This document shows positions 16,777-28,555 of a stretch of DNA of 64,000 nucleotides, one piece after another (the stretch's first letter is position 1; each line of letters begins with the position of its first letter). The DNA lies in NCBI RefSeq assembly GCF_002238045.1, contig NZ_NBYO01000002.1, forward strand, positions 1 through 64,000, given 5' to 3'. Made by a program: the position numbers and the translations under genes. A model generated the notes under the pieces. The model was not told the DNA's origin, searched no databases, and saw only the letters and a list, made by a program, of their open reading frames with translations. This DNA is from Notoacmeibacter marinus (GTDB taxonomy: Bacteria; Pseudomonadota; Alphaproteobacteria; Rhizobiales; Rhizobiaceae).

Positions 16777-17315
16777 GCCGCCGTCGCAAAACCCATCAGC
16801 CGGTCGAGCAGCTTACAGAGAGTAACAACGCGGGCGCCAGTGCCGTCCATGCAGGACCGACCCGCTTCCCGTGGCCTCCAGTCATTTTACTGACGGCCGG
16901 AATTGCCGCCTATCTTCTCGGGGACTGGGTCACGCCTCTTTCGCTGTTGCCATCCGCCTACGCGCCGGTGCTTTCCGCATTCGGCTGGCTTCTGGTGGTC
17001 GGCGGTCTTGGTCTGGATGTCTTCGCCCTGATGACCTTGCGCCGTGGCGGCACGACTGTCTCCCCCATTCACGGATCCGCCAAGCTGGTAACGAACGGCC
17101 CTTACGCCATCAGCCGCAACCCCATCTATCTCGGCAATACGCTGATCTTGATCGGCCTTGGCTTCGCGTTGAACAATTTCTGGTTCCCGATCCTGGCGAT
17201 CGTCGCGGCCTTCGCCGTCACGAAACTGCAGATCGAGCCGGAAGAGCGCCATCTGGCCAGCCGTTTCGGCAGGGCCTGGCGGCAATACAGCAAGCGGGTT
17301 TCGCGCTGGTTCTGA
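16773..17315 (+). CDS. Isoprenylcysteine carboxyl methyltransferase-like membrane protein
   Basis: A 180-residue membrane methyltransferase of the ICMT/PEMT-like group. After an N-terminal polar region there are four predicted helices. The SAM-binding region carries the family landmark NGPYAISRNPIYLGN (about residues 109-123) and the C-terminal QIEPEERHLASRFG (about 151-164). Bacterial members are usually annotated by domain only; the substrate is unknown. It overlaps DUF1624 by four bases, so the two are translated together, which suggests a shared membrane or lipid-modifying pathway. Confidence 0.85.
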   Translation: MSRRRKTHQPVEQLTESNNAGASAVHAGPTRFPWPPVILLTAGIAAYLLGDWVTPLSLLPSAYAPVLSAFGWLLVVGGLGLDVFALMTLRRGGTTVSPIHGSAKLVTNGPYAISRNPIYLGNTLILIGLGFALNNFWFPILAIVAAFAVTKLQIEPEERHLASRFGRAWRQYSKRVSRWF

Positions 17316-17343
17316 TCGATTTGAGGCGGAAGGCGCTACAGCT

Positions 17344-17730
17344 CTAACCCTTCACGCCCAGTTCGGCGAGTCGCTCCACGCAGCCTTCCTCGCTGGCGTT
17401 CAGTTCCGCGATGGTCTCCTCAATATCGCGGCGCTTCTGGCGCAGTTCCTCGCGCTTTTCCTCGATCTTGTTGATGATCTGTTTCAGTTGACCGACCTCG
17501 CCAGGTGGGTCGCGATACATCTGCACGATGTCGCGAATCTCGGCGATCGAAAACCCAAGGCGCTTGCCCCGGAGAATCTGTTTGACCAGATGGCGGTCTG
17601 CAGGCCGGAACAGCCGTGTCCGTCCCCGGCGAACCGGCGAGATCAGTCCCTCATCCTCGTAGAAACGTAAGGTACGGGTCGAAATGCCGAATTCTCGGGT
17701 CAGCTCGGTGATCGTATAGAATTCGCGCAT
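17344..17730 (-). CDS. MerR family transcriptional regulator (LiuR-like)
   Basis: A 128-residue MerR-type regulator. The winged helix-turn-helix is at about residues 4-40 (YTITELTREFGISTRTLRFYEDEGLISPVRRG) and a coiled coil spans about 75-115. No metal-binding cysteine pair typical of CueR or SoxR is present. The pattern resembles LiuR, which controls branched-chain amino-acid and acyl-CoA breakdown in proteobacteria; target genes are not in the window, so the identity is inference. A dyad resembling a LiuR site lies upstream at 17783-17798 and may serve autoregulation. Confidence 0.85.
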   Translation of the reverse strand: MREFYTITELTREFGISTRTLRFYEDEGLISPVRRGRTRLFRPADRHLVKQILRGKRLGFSIAEIRDIVQMYRDPPGEVGQLKQIINKIEEKREELRQKRRDIEETIAELNASEEGCVERLAELGVKG

Positions 17731-17782
17731 TCATAAATTCCGGTTGGTCCGCTGTTTCATCAGTCGGCGAAAGTCTGCCAAA

Positions 17783-17798
17783 GTTACGTAAAAGTCAA
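17783..17798 (-). promoter_or_regulatory. Candidate LiuR-like operator
   Basis: On the minus strand TTGACTTTTACGTAAC, 53 bases before the MerR gene, is an imperfect dyad similar to the TTGACGT..ACGTAAA-like sites of LiuR. Two bases differ from the consensus that I recall. Confidence 0.4.
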
Positions 17799-17828
17799 TT
17801 TTCGGTATAAGCCCTTCCCCAGCGTCAT

Positions 17829-19232
17829 TCAGAGAAGCGCGAACCACCATGCCGCCAGCCCGAGAAAGGCAAAAAATCCTACAATATCAGTGACTGTGGT
17901 CACGAACACACCTGAGGCGATCGCGGGATCGGCTCCGATCTTGTCCAGAATGAGCGGGATGAGAATGCCTGCCAGAGCGGCCGCGAGCATGTTGATGACC
18001 ATTGCCGCGGCGATAACGCCGCCGAGCGAAACATTGTCGAACCACAACGCCGCCAGGATACCGATCAACACGGCGAACATCACGCCGTTCAGGAGCCCGA
18101 CGAGCGTCTCGCGACGAATGATGCGGGCAGCATTGTAGATGTCGATATCACGGGTCGCCAGCGCTCGCACCGCCACCGTCATGGTCTGCGTCGCGGCATT
18201 GCCGCCCATCGACGCGACGATCGGCATGAGGATCGCCAGCGCCACCATTTGCTCGATGGTGGCGTCGAAGAGGCCGATCACCATGGAGGCCAGCACAGCC
18301 GTGCCGAGATTCATCAACAGCCAGATAAAACGCGAGCGCGCAATCTCCAGCGTCGTGTCCGACAGTTCCTCATCGCCGACGCCGCCGAGCGCCTTGATGT
18401 CCTCTTCGGCCTCTTCCTGAATGACGTCCACCACGTCATCGATAGTCAGAACGCCGACCAGCCGATCGTTCTCGTCGACCACGGCAGCCGAAAGCAGATC
18501 GTAGCGTTCGAAGCGCTGCGCGGCTTCTTCCTGATCCATCTCGACCGGAATGGCGTGACGCGTTTCGTGCATCACGCTTTCGATCTTCTCGGCGCGCTGC
18601 GTCCTGAGAATGCGGTCCAGATCGACAGCGCCCAACAGCCGAAAACCCGGATCGATCACGAAAATCTGGCTGAACGTCTCCGGAAGGTCCTTGTCCTCCC
18701 GCATGTAGTCGATGGTCTGGCCCACCGTCCAGAACGGCGGCACCGCCACGAACTCGGTGGCCATGCGCCGACCGGCCGTCTCTTCGGGAAAATCGAGCGA
18801 GCGGCGAAGACGAACCCGTTCCGTGAAAGGAAGCTGGCGGAGGATTTCTTCCTGATCCTCTTCCTCCAGATCTTCCAGAATGTAGACCGCGTCGTCTGAA
18901 TCCAGTTCCTGAACGGCCAACGCGATCTGGTCATTCGGCAGTTGGTCGACGATTTCAAGCCGGATGGCTTCGTCCACCTCGGTCAGTGCGGCAAAGTCGA
19001 AATCGCCCTTCAGGAGCGTCACGAGCGCGAGGCGTTGGTCCGGCGGCAGCGCCTCGATCACATCGCCCAGTTCGGAACTGTGGAGGCGGATCAGCTCCTG
19101 CCGCAGCCAGTCGTGATCGCTGGCGGCGATGGCGGCTTCGATACCAGCCAGCAAGTCCTGCCGCACCGCGCCCGTCTCGGTGTAGATCGAACCATGCTGC
19201 TCGTCATCGACGACCAGTTCATCCTCGGCCAT
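17829..19232 (-). CDS. mgtE: Magnesium transporter MgtE
   Basis: A 467-residue Mg2+ channel. The N-terminal superhelical domain (about 20-145) precedes two CBS domains (about 150-270; the second contains AAVVDENDRLVGVLTIDDVVDVI), which close the pore at high cytosolic Mg2+. The C-terminal channel has five hydrophobic helices; the pore helix contains PIVASMGGNAATQTMTVAVRALA (about residues 336-358). This gene is alone on the minus strand, with the DUF4864 gene divergent to it. No Mg2+ riboswitch is evident in the 146-base upstream gap. Confidence 0.95.
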   Translation of the reverse strand: MAEDELVVDDEQHGSIYTETGAVRQDLLAGIEAAIAASDHDWLRQELIRLHSSELGDVIEALPPDQRLALVTLLKGDFDFAALTEVDEAIRLEIVDQLPNDQIALAVQELDSDDAVYILEDLEEEDQEEILRQLPFTERVRLRRSLDFPEETAGRRMATEFVAVPPFWTVGQTIDYMREDKDLPETFSQIFVIDPGFRLLGAVDLDRILRTQRAEKIESVMHETRHAIPVEMDQEEAAQRFERYDLLSAAVVDENDRLVGVLTIDDVVDVIQEEAEEDIKALGGVGDEELSDTTLEIARSRFIWLLMNLGTAVLASMVIGLFDATIEQMVALAILMPIVASMGGNAATQTMTVAVRALATRDIDIYNAARIIRRETLVGLLNGVMFAVLIGILAALWFDNVSLGGVIAAAMVINMLAAALAGILIPLILDKIGADPAIASGVFVTTVTDIVGFFAFLGLAAWWFALL

Positions 19233-19378
19233 GCAGGATCATCCTTCTGGATCGGAGTATGCGACGCTGCGCTTTCCTAACGGGGTTTCGTGACAGAGGC
19301 AAAGGAGCGAACGGCGTTTCGTGCAACTCTTTTGGCTTCGCATACGTCTTTAAAAAACGATGAGAAACGGAGGCTGCG

Positions 19379-19798
19379 ATGAAACCTTACGCACTAGGAT
19401 TGTTCGCCCTTTCCTTCGTGTTGTCCTCGACCATTGGCGCATTGTCGCAAGACACAGCACCCTGGCAGGGACCCATCGACGATCAGTTGCAATCCTTCCA
19501 GTCCGATAATGGCGCGCGGGCCTATTCTCACGCAGCCCCGAACATCCGCCGCATGTTTCCCACCCTCGAACGCTTCATGTCGATGGTCGAAGGCGGCTAT
19601 CCGCAGGTCAGAAAGCCGAAAAGCTGGACAATGGGACCCGCCACGCCTCTTTCGGACGATCTCATCGCCCAGGAGGTCATCATCGTCGGCCCAACCGGCA
19701 AAGTATGGAAAGCGCTCTACACACTCCAGCAGCAGGCTGACGGGAACTGGCAGATAAGCGGCGTCTCGCTTCAGGGCCTCAAGAGCTTCGGCGTCTGA
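19379..19798 (+). CDS. DUF4864 domain-containing exported protein
   Basis: A 139-residue protein with a signal peptide (about residues 1-23, ending GALSQ) followed by a DUF4864 domain. The domain belongs to the NTF2-like, alpha-plus-beta sheet type of small exported proteins; its function is unknown. Landmarks are IDDQLQSFQSDNGARAYSHAAPNIR and the C-terminal WQISGVSLQG. The ribosome-binding site CGGAGG is six bases before the ATG. It is a single gene between mgtE and a convergent DUF2177 gene. Confidence 0.85.
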   Translation: MKPYALGLFALSFVLSSTIGALSQDTAPWQGPIDDQLQSFQSDNGARAYSHAAPNIRRMFPTLERFMSMVEGGYPQVRKPKSWTMGPATPLSDDLIAQEVIIVGPTGKVWKALYTLQQQADGNWQISGVSLQGLKSFGV

Positions 19799-19834
19799 TC
19801 CCTTACGAGGATCGACGATAGAGCCGCGCTGCCG

Positions 19835-20248
19835 TCAGCTAGAAGCCGTTCCCCATATCAGACCGGCCACCCAGATCGTCGCCGCTGCCGTAAAACCGGT
19901 GATGATCGTCCCCCAGACCGTATCGACGACCGCCACGACCGGATCGAAACCCTCGAGCACCGAATAGCTCGTCGCGTCATATGTGAGATAGGCAAAGAAG
20001 CCGAACAGCGCCCCGTTCAGCGCCGCCTCGGTCCACCCGCCGCCATTATAGGCCGGCCAGACGGCGAAATAGATCACGCCAATCACATAGACGGCGTAGA
20101 AAAGCGCGGCGACTCCGAGTTTGGGGCTGTCGCGCATGATCGCGCCCATCCGCTCGGCATAGAAGTTTCTGGCAACATATCCCAGCCAGATGAAATCGAT
20201 GACGAAGAAGATCACCAAGGCGATCAGATAGAGATAGACCAGTCTCAT
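19835..20248 (-). CDS. DUF2177 family membrane protein
   Basis: A 137-residue integral membrane protein with four predicted helices, family DUF2177. Landmarks are the N-terminal YLIALVIFFVIDFIWLG and the conserved NGALFGFFAYLTYDATS. The frame continues to 20317, next to the tgt stop, but the ATG at 20248 has a GGGGAG ribosome-binding site seven bases upstream and starts directly at the first helix, so it is preferred. It is the last gene of the lemA-DUF2207-queA-tgt run, 65 bases after tgt. Function unknown. Confidence 0.85.
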   Translation of the reverse strand: MRLVYLYLIALVIFFVIDFIWLGYVARNFYAERMGAIMRDSPKLGVAALFYAVYVIGVIYFAVWPAYNGGGWTEAALNGALFGFFAYLTYDATSYSVLEGFDPVVAVVDTVWGTIITGFTAAATIWVAGLIWGTASS

Positions 20249-20313
20249 GCGCGCTCCCCGCTTGCGGAATCTGAACAGCTCCGGCCCATGCCGGTTGAGG
20301 ACAAATCTGGAGC

Positions 20314-21471
20314 TCAACCGATAGGCGGCAAGTCACCCTTCACCCATTCGGCGCGTGTTTCTGCCGCGAATGCAGCAAGACGTCCGCCAGTGATCGCGTC
20401 CCTGATGCCTGCCATCAACTGCTGGTAATAGGCCAGATTGTTCCAGGTCAGCAGCATGCCGGCCAGCGGCTCGCCGGCCCGCACCAGATGGTGCAGATAG
20501 GCGCGGCTGTAATCGCGCGTGGCGGGGCAATCGCTGGTAGCGTCGAGCGGCCGATGGTCTTCGGCATGACGGGCATTCTTCAGATTGATCCTGCCGTGGC
20601 GTGTGAAGGCCAGGCCATGACGCCCGGCCCGCGTCGGCATCACACAGTCGAACATATCGACGCCGCGCTGCACCGATCCGAGAATGTCGTCCGGCGTGCC
20701 GACGCCCATCAGGTAGCGCGGCTTGGTTTGCGGCAGAAACGGCATGACAGTTTCGATCATGTCGAACATCACGTCCTGCGGCTCGCCCACAGCCAGGCCC
20801 CCGATCGCATAGCCTTTCAGATCCATCGCAGCCAAAGCCTTGGCCGATTGGACGCGCAGCTCTTTGTGGTCGCCACCCTGAACGATGCCGAACATCGCTT
20901 TGCCAGGCTGGTCGCCGAAGGCCGCCTTGCAGCGCTCGGCCCAGCGAAGCGACAGCTCCATCGCTCGCGCGATTTCCTTTTCGCCGGCCGGCAGGGCGAT
21001 ACACTCGTCGAGCTGCATCTGAATATCCGAACCCAGCAGCCCCTGAATTTCGATGGACCGCTCCGGGCTCATGAAATGCTTCGCACCGTCGACATGGCTC
21101 TGGAAAGTCACGCCCTCTTCGGTGATCTTGCGCAGGCCCGACAGGCTCATCACCTGAAAGCCGCCGCTATCGGTCAGAATGGGATGCGGCCAGCGGGCGA
21201 ACTCGTGCAGCCCGCCAAGCTTCGCAACGCGCTCCGCGCCGGGCCGCAGCATCAGATGGTATGTGTTGCCCAGAATGATGTCGGCACCGAGATCGCGGAC
21301 CTGATCCAGATACATCGCCTTGACGGTTCCGGCCGTACCCACCGGCATAAAGGCGGGCGTGCGGATGGAGCCGCGAGGCATGTCGATCCGCCCGCGCCGC
21401 GCCGCGCCGTCCTGCGCCAGCTGCGTAAACGTGAATGTCTCGGAGGGGTGCTGTTCGCGCTCGTCGCTCAT
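20314..21471 (-). CDS. tgt: tRNA-guanine transglycosylase (zinc-site variant)
   Basis: A 385-residue TIM-barrel enzyme that replaces G34 of GUN anticodons with preQ1 in queuosine synthesis. The substrate motif [13 protein letters not shown] and the nucleophile region [11 protein letters not shown] are intact. The canonical zinc site of E. coli Tgt (C-x-C-x2-C and a downstream His) is mostly missing: S313-D-C315-P-A-T318, and N344 in the WNNL segment that replaces IHNL. Only one of four ligands, C315, remains. Either this clade uses another fold stabilisation or metal. It overlaps queA by four bases and is probably co-translated with it. Confidence 0.93.
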   Translation of the reverse strand: MSDEREQHPSETFTFTQLAQDGAARRGRIDMPRGSIRTPAFMPVGTAGTVKAMYLDQVRDLGADIILGNTYHLMLRPGAERVAKLGGLHEFARWPHPILTDSGGFQVMSLSGLRKITEEGVTFQSHVDGAKHFMSPERSIEIQGLLGSDIQMQLDECIALPAGEKEIARAMELSLRWAERCKAAFGDQPGKAMFGIVQGGDHKELRVQSAKALAAMDLKGYAIGGLAVGEPQDVMFDMIETVMPFLPQTKPRYLMGVGTPDDILGSVQRGVDMFDCVMPTRAGRHGLAFTRHGRINLKNARHAEDHRPLDATSDCPATRDYSRAYLHHLVRAGEPLAGMLLTWNNLAYYQQLMAGIRDAITGGRLAAFAAETRAEWVKGDLPPIG

Positions 21472-22556
21472 GGATCGTCGTTCCGGAAGAGGAGGCTGGA
21501 ATCGCCATAGGAGTAGAAGCGGTAGCCGCTCTCGATGGCGTGGTGGTATGCGGCCTGCATTCTATCCAGCCCGCTGAAAGCGCTGACCAGCATGAAGAGC
21601 GTCGAGCGCGGTAGATGAAAATTGGTCATCAGCGCATCGATGACGCGAAAGCGATAGCCTGGCGTGATGAAGATGTCGGTCGCGCCCGACCATGCCGCCA
21701 GCCTGCCGTCTTCGCCTGCCGCGCTCTCCAAGAGCCGCAGCGATGTCGTGCCCACGGCGACGATCCGCCCGCCCCTTTCGCGTACAGCGTTGAGCGCGTC
21801 TGCCGTCTGCGCGGTGAGCGTGCCGCGTTCCGAATGCATGACATGCTCGGACGTTTCATCTGCTTTGACCGGCAGAAATGTTCCTGCGCCGACATGAAGC
21901 GTGACGAAATGGCGTTCGATGCCCGCCGCTTCGAGCCGCGCCATCAGTTCGGGCGTAAAATGCAGGCCGGCGGTCGGCGCCGCAACCGCACCGTCCTCCC
22001 GCGCATAGATGGTCTGATAGTCGGATCGATCCTGCTCATCGACGGCTCGCTTGCCGGAGATATAGGGCGGCAGTGGTATCCGACCGCCAGCATGAAGCGC
22101 TTCATCCAGAGCGGCGCCAGACAGGTCGAAGGCCAAGGTGACCTCCCCGCTCTGCGCTTTCTGCTCCACCGTCGCGTCAAGCGCGCCCAGAAGGCACGAC
22201 GTGTTTCGATGGCCGAACCGGATGCGGTCGCCGGGCTGCAGTTTCCGGGCGCCGCGCACGAATGCGTTCCAGCGCGAGGCATCGAGCCGCATATGAAGCG
22301 TGGCACCGATACGCGCATCCGGCGCGCCTTCGCGCTGGCGCACACCTTCCAGCTGCGCCGGAATGACCTTTGTGTCGTTGAAGACCAAGGCATCGCCAGG
22401 TTGAAGAAGATCGGGCAGGTCCGCAATCGTCCGGTCGGTAAAGGGCGCGGCCGCTTCCGGGCGAACCAATAGCAGTCGCGCTGCCTCACGCGGTTCGGCG
22501 GGGCGCAGCGCGATCGCGCTTTCAGGCAGGTCGAAATCGAAGAGATCGGTTTTCAT
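21468..22556 (-). CDS. queA: S-adenosylmethionine:tRNA ribosyltransferase-isomerase QueA
   Basis: A 362-residue enzyme that transfers the ribose of SAM to preQ1-modified tRNA, forming epoxyqueuosine. It is recognised by [24 protein letters not shown] at the N-terminus, [15 protein letters not shown] (about residues 54-68), TAGLHFT near residue 180 and the C-terminal [15 protein letters not shown]. The open frame runs upstream to 22637, but the family start is the ATG at 22556. It overlaps tgt by four bases, matching their shared queuosine pathway. Confidence 0.95.
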   Translation of the reverse strand: MKTDLFDFDLPESAIALRPAEPREAARLLLVRPEAAAPFTDRTIADLPDLLQPGDALVFNDTKVIPAQLEGVRQREGAPDARIGATLHMRLDASRWNAFVRGARKLQPGDRIRFGHRNTSCLLGALDATVEQKAQSGEVTLAFDLSGAALDEALHAGGRIPLPPYISGKRAVDEQDRSDYQTIYAREDGAVAAPTAGLHFTPELMARLEAAGIERHFVTLHVGAGTFLPVKADETSEHVMHSERGTLTAQTADALNAVRERGGRIVAVGTTSLRLLESAAGEDGRLAAWSGATDIFITPGYRFRVIDALMTNFHLPRSTLFMLVSAFSGLDRMQAAYHHAIESGYRFYSYGDSSLLFRNDDP

Positions 22557-22605
22557 GGCGCGGCCATAACGGGATGTGGATGACTTGGAAAGCACCGAGA
22601 GGCGC

Positions 22606-24555
22606 TTACCATCCGCCTCCTCCACCGCCGCCGCCACCGCCGCCAGAGAAACCGCCTCCGCCCGAAAACCCGGACGATGACGTCGATGGCGTCGGCAGAA
22701 CCGATGTGACGGCGCGGCTCATACGATTGCCGATGCCACCCACACTGTCGACCCATCCAGACCGGTCTCCCGGCCCTTGATACCAGCCGGGCGTCCATTG
22801 GCTTACCGAATAGGCGCCGCCAGCCAGTGCACCTGCGGCAAGCCAGGAATGAAACGTCTTCGTCCATGGCTTTTCCAGGTCGAGCGCGACCGCGTAGGGC
22901 AGCAGCGTTTCGTAGTGGCTGGGAGACATGGAAGGCGCGCCCTGTAGATTCATGCGATCGGCTTCGGCCAACTCGATATAGGTTCGCAACCCCTCGATCT
23001 CATCCATCTTCCGGCGGCCGAGCGGTGTCGGTGCGCCCATGATCATGACAAACAGGATATTGACCAACACCAGAGCGCCCAGTGCAACGATCGACCAATC
23101 CAGTTTCGTATCGGCGATGAGTTCCTTTGCCGCGCCGACAACGCCGGAAAGGAAGGCGAAGACGAAGAACGCTGCGAACAGGACGTTGAAGATCCGCTTG
23201 CCGATACCCCCGACGCTGGAACGGAACGTCCGAGCCACGAAGACGGAAATGACCACCGCCCCGATGATGAGGGGCAGCCCCACAGACAGAATATCCACTG
23301 GGAGGCCATCGGTCACGAGCGTGAGCAAAAGAACGGTTACGCTCATCACAATACCGAGAATGATCCAGCCGGTATTGCTTCGATAAAAGGTGTTGCGATG
23401 CTCTTGCAGCATCGATGTCCGGAAGTGGTCGACAAGACGTTTCACCGCTTTGCCATTGGACTTGGCCAACGTCACACCGTTGACTTCCGATACGAGGATC
23501 GTCTGCGCCAGGACGCGTTCGCCGACAGGCAGTGCCGTTTCGGCCTGCGCATGCAATTTACCGGTGGGTTCGATCTTCATATCGTCATCGACGTCGACAA
23601 TGCGAACCATACCTTTGACGGCAAGCGACAGCAGCGCCGCGCCTATCATGCGGCTGCTCTGGCTGGAGCGCTCCTCGATATAGGCGACCAGACCGGGCGA
23701 CAGATCGGACGGCACGTTCCAGCGCGGCACCACCGTTCCCCCCGCCGGGTCCCTGCCGATCCGCAGCCACATGAGGAGATAGTAGATCGCGACCAGCACC
23801 GTGCCGCCAAACAGGATCAGAGCGCCCAGATGATCGCGAAGGAACCAGCTGGCAGCCTGCGAGGCGTCTGGAGGCGCAACGATACCCTTTTCGAACGCGA
23901 TTCCCGCCGTCAGCCCGGCGCCGACCGGCAGGCTTTCGGTCGTGGTGAAGAGCGCTGTTTGGCCATCGTCGGTTTTGGTCATCCTTGCCGTGTTGCCGGA
24001 CGCCCCATGGCGCCCAGTATAAGCCACCATGTCGTCGATCTGCCCGGCCGGCAAAGAGATAGTCGCGCGAACCTTATCGATCGGAAACGCCCACCTCGTG
24101 CCGGTCACGTTCCATAGCAACTCATCGTGATCGTCGAAAAACCGGATCTGGCGATCCGTCCGGTAGACAATCTCGTATTCCTGCTGACCGTGGTCCAGAA
24201 AACGGTTCGCCTCGCCGATGCGCAGCCGGCTTCCGCCCGCAATGCTTTCACTTTTATACGGTTCGTCAGCTCCGTTTCGCCGCACGGCCACGACTTCGAA
24301 GGACACCTCCTGCCGACGGCCGTCCGGTCCAGTCTGAAACTTCGGAAAATCACGCAGAATTCCGCGTTTTATCGTCTGCCCTTCGACTGTGACGACAATC
24401 GTCTCGCGAACGGTCAGCTCGCCATCGGGCGCGATCTGAATATCGCTATCGAAACTCTTTATGCGTTCGTCCGCGAGCGCCTCCGCAGATGCGGAGGCAA
24501 ACAGCATAAACAGTGCAGCAAGATAGGTGAGCCCGGCGCGGGGCGGGCGGAACAT
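22606..24555 (-). CDS. DUF2207 membrane protein with glycine-rich C-terminus
   Basis: A 649-residue protein. A signal peptide or first membrane helix is at residues 1-29, then a periplasmic DUF2207 domain (about 30-245), a membrane helix ([20 protein letters not shown]) and further hydrophobic helices in the second half. The extreme C-terminus is a low-complexity tail rich in Gly and Ser with Phe and a final Trp, as seen in many DUF2207 proteins. The start is the ATG at 24555, since the upstream 36 codons overlap lemA. It follows lemA by ten bases; LemA and DUF2207 are a recurrent pair of unknown role in the envelope. Confidence 0.88.
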   Translation of the reverse strand: MFRPPRAGLTYLAALFMLFASASAEALADERIKSFDSDIQIAPDGELTVRETIVVTVEGQTIKRGILRDFPKFQTGPDGRRQEVSFEVVAVRRNGADEPYKSESIAGGSRLRIGEANRFLDHGQQEYEIVYRTDRQIRFFDDHDELLWNVTGTRWAFPIDKVRATISLPAGQIDDMVAYTGRHGASGNTARMTKTDDGQTALFTTTESLPVGAGLTAGIAFEKGIVAPPDASQAASWFLRDHLGALILFGGTVLVAIYYLLMWLRIGRDPAGGTVVPRWNVPSDLSPGLVAYIEERSSQSSRMIGAALLSLAVKGMVRIVDVDDDMKIEPTGKLHAQAETALPVGERVLAQTILVSEVNGVTLAKSNGKAVKRLVDHFRTSMLQEHRNTFYRSNTGWIILGIVMSVTVLLLTLVTDGLPVDILSVGLPLIIGAVVISVFVARTFRSSVGGIGKRIFNVLFAAFFVFAFLSGVVGAAKELIADTKLDWSIVALGALVLVNILFVMIMGAPTPLGRRKMDEIEGLRTYIELAEADRMNLQGAPSMSPSHYETLLPYAVALDLEKPWTKTFHSWLAAGALAGGAYSVSQWTPGWYQGPGDRSGWVDSVGGIGNRMSRAVTSVLPTPSTSSSGFSGGGGFSGGGGGGGGGGGW

Positions 24556-24565
24556 GTTCACGAGG

Positions 24566-25135
24566 TCAACCGGCTGAACCGAATTCGACTTTCGGAACCT
24601 GCCGGTCTGCGGCGGATTCCACTTCGAAGTAATCAGCCTGCTCGAAACCGAAAGGGCCCGCAACGAGATTCGACGGAAAGCTCTCCACGCGGACGTTCAG
24701 ATCGCGCGTAGCGCCGTTGTAATACCGGCGCGACATCTGGATTTCAGCTTCAACGTCCTGCAGGGCTGTCTGCAGTTGCAGGAAATTCTCATTGGCCTTG
24801 AGATCCGGGTACGCCTCCGCGACAGCAAGAAGACGACCGACGGCAGTGCTGAGCAGGGATTCCACGGCGGCACGCTGCTGAACGTCGTCCGTTGGCACGT
24901 TGACCGCCCTGTTACGCAGTTCGGTGACCTGTTCCAGGGTCTGCCGTTCGTGCACAGCATACCCTTGGACCGTATCGACAAGATTGGGAATTAGATCGGC
25001 CCTGCGCTTCAGTTGGACGTCGATCCCGCTCCACGCCTCCTTGACCATCTGCCGTGCTTTCACGAGCCCGTTATAGATGAGGATGCCGTAAAGGACGGCC
25101 GCACCAATGGCGGCCAGGACGATCAGCGTGACCAT
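24566..25135 (-). CDS. LemA family protein
   Basis: A 189-residue LemA family protein: a short N-terminal membrane anchor ([21 protein letters not shown], about residues 4-24) followed by a helical-bundle domain facing outside the cytoplasm. Family landmarks are [23 protein letters not shown], the central [27 protein letters not shown] and [20 protein letters not shown]. Role in the cell is unknown. First gene of the run lemA-DUF2207-queA-tgt-DUF2177 on the minus strand. Confidence 0.92.
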   Translation of the reverse strand: MVTLIVLAAIGAAVLYGILIYNGLVKARQMVKEAWSGIDVQLKRRADLIPNLVDTVQGYAVHERQTLEQVTELRNRAVNVPTDDVQQRAAVESLLSTAVGRLLAVAEAYPDLKANENFLQLQTALQDVEAEIQMSRRYYNGATRDLNVRVESFPSNLVAGPFGFEQADYFEVESAADRQVPKVEFGSAG

Positions 25136-25246
25136 TTTTCAGTCTCCCAGCGCACCCCCCATGACAACATAGATTAAAGCGTTGGCCGAGCAAGGCTGGC
25201 CGTTCTTGGAATGCTCAATAGATTCTTAGAGTAACAAGAAGTTCGC

Positions 25247-26887
<1,641 letters not shown>

Positions 26888-27070
26888 CTAACCCGTTCAT
26901 TTCGATTCCGAAAGAGGCCAATCGCCCCTCCACATATCTTTCGCTGGGGATGACCACCGCACGGTTAAAAAAGGAGTGCGGCCTTGTCTGCCCCATTCGT
27001 GCGGCGCGTTCGACTGACAGCGACGAGAGGCCTGACGGCAGGTTGAGCGGAAGGGGGGCGCGGCGGCCAA

Positions 27071-27529
27071 TCAGCCGCCGGACGGAACCGCCGGTTCGCT
27101 CGGTGCCGGTGCGGCCGGCTCTGTCGGTACAGTCTCCGCTTGACCGGTGGTCGAACCGCCTTCTCCGCCCGGAGCCTCGTTCTGCGTCGCGGGTTCGGAC
27201 GAATTGTCCGTCTCACCGGAAAGACCGCCGCCCAACTGATCGAGAAGATTGCCGCCATCTTGCGTCGGGCCGCTCTGCGGGATCTGGTCCAGAATGTCGG
27301 TCGGGCGCTCGCCATAGCGGGCGAACAGCGACAGGCCGAGCGAAGTGGCGAAGAAGAGCACCGCCAGAATCGCCGTGGTGCGCGTCAAAGTGTTGGCCGT
27401 ACCGCGCGCGCTCATGAAGCCCGATCCGCCGCCAATGCCGAGTCCGCCGCCTTCCGAGCGCTGAATCAATACGATTCCGCACAGCGCGATGACAATGATG
27501 AGATGGATGACGATGAGGACCGTAGCCAT
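27071..27529 (-). CDS. secG: Preprotein translocase subunit SecG
   Basis: A 152-residue SecG. It has two hydrophobic helices at residues 3-23 (ATVLIVIHLIIVIALCGIVLI) and about 51-70, with the conserved loop QRSEGGGLGIGGGSGFMSARGTANTLTRTTAIL between. The C-terminal 75 residues are low complexity, rich in Gly, Pro, Ser, Glu and Ala; long tails are usual for alphaproteobacterial SecG. SecG eases SecYEG translocation. It lies between pyrG and tpiA on the minus strand. Confidence 0.92.
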   Translation of the reverse strand: MATVLIVIHLIIVIALCGIVLIQRSEGGGLGIGGGSGFMSARGTANTLTRTTAILAVLFFATSLGLSLFARYGERPTDILDQIPQSGPTQDGGNLLDQLGGGLSGETDNSSEPATQNEAPGGEGGSTTGQAETVPTEPAAPAPSEPAVPSGG

Positions 27530-27617
27530 GGATATTCCACTAATGATGTTGACGCAGACCCGCGCCTGCGCGCCGCGCTTCTAACGTCTATTTCTTCCAG
27601 TTCCAACCCCGGATCGG

Positions 27618-28379
27618 TCAGCCGCGATAGGTCGCGGCAATGCCGAGAAAATCCTGCGCCTTCAGACTGGCGCCGCCGATAAGCGCGCCGTTCACATTGT
27701 CGACTGCCATCAGTTCCGCGGCGTTGGAAGGTTTGACCGAACCGCCGTAGAGGATGCGGACCGCCTCCCCGTGTTCACCGAGCCGCTCGACCAGCCGGGC
27801 GCGGATATGGGCATGAGCCTCTGCCACATCGTCCACCGTGGGCGTCAGGCCCGTGCCGATCGCCCAGACAGGTTCGTAGGCCACGACCATGTTGTCGGCG
27901 GTCGCATTGCCGGGCACCGAACCGGCGATCTGCTCGTCCAGAACCTCCAGCGTTTCGCCAGCCTTCCGCTGCGCTTCCGTTTCGCCCACGCAGATAATGG
28001 CGACGAGTCCGCCACGCCAGACCGCCTTCGCCTTTTCGGCGACGGTCTGACTGGATTCGCCGTGATCGGTACGCCGTTCGGAGTGACCGACGATAATATG
28101 AGATGCGCCGCAATCGGCGATCATTTCTGCGGATACGTCACCGGTATGCGCGCCGCTCTCCTTGGCGTGACAATCTTCGCCGCCAACGGATAGGCCCTGA
28201 CCTTCGACCGTGCGGGCCGCCCGTTCGATCAGGGTTGCTGGCGTGCAGATCAGCCCGTCGACCGCTCCGCCGCACGCCTCTTCGAAACCGGTCGCCATCG
28301 CCTTCAACTCTTCCAGATCGGCTGAAAGGCCGTTCATCTTCCAGTTTCCTGCAACAAGCGGGCGGATCGAAGGGCTCAT
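27618..28379 (-). CDS. tpiA: Triosephosphate isomerase
   Basis: A 253-residue TIM-barrel enzyme that interconverts dihydroxyacetone phosphate and glyceraldehyde-3-phosphate. Motifs: AGNWKMNG (substrate Lys) near residues 9-16, the catalytic His in IIVGHSERR, the catalytic Glu in [13 protein letters not shown] and the phosphate loop [11 protein letters not shown]. The start is the ATG at 28379; the longer frame to 28475 adds a non-homologous segment. It heads the tpiA-secG direction, with pyrG beyond, and diverges from ppiD. Confidence 0.96.
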   Translation of the reverse strand: MSPSIRPLVAGNWKMNGLSADLEELKAMATGFEEACGGAVDGLICTPATLIERAARTVEGQGLSVGGEDCHAKESGAHTGDVSAEMIADCGASHIIVGHSERRTDHGESSQTVAEKAKAVWRGGLVAIICVGETEAQRKAGETLEVLDEQIAGSVPGNATADNMVVAYEPVWAIGTGLTPTVDDVAEAHAHIRARLVERLGEHGEAVRILYGGSVKPSNAAELMAVDNVNGALIGGASLKAQDFLGIAATYRG

Positions 28380-28468
28380 GGGACAGGTCCTTTTCGCATG
28401 AAATCGATGTGTTCGCCTCTCATTGCGCAAATGATCCATGCTTGCAATCGCAACTCTGCCGTTCGCGA

Positions 28469-28497
28469 TTGACACGAACGCATCTGACGCCTTGATC
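28469..28497 (+). promoter_or_regulatory. Candidate promoter for the ppiD-trpDC-moaC-moeA operon
   Basis: TTGACA (28469-28474) and TTGATC (28492-28497) are 17 bases apart, about 58 bases before the ppiD start. The -35 box is perfect, the -10 box is weak. Confidence 0.45.
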
Positions 28498-28555
28498 CTG
28501 AAAAGCCGAGCCCGTAAACCGACCTTTACCGAAACGACCAGATAAGACGGTTTTC

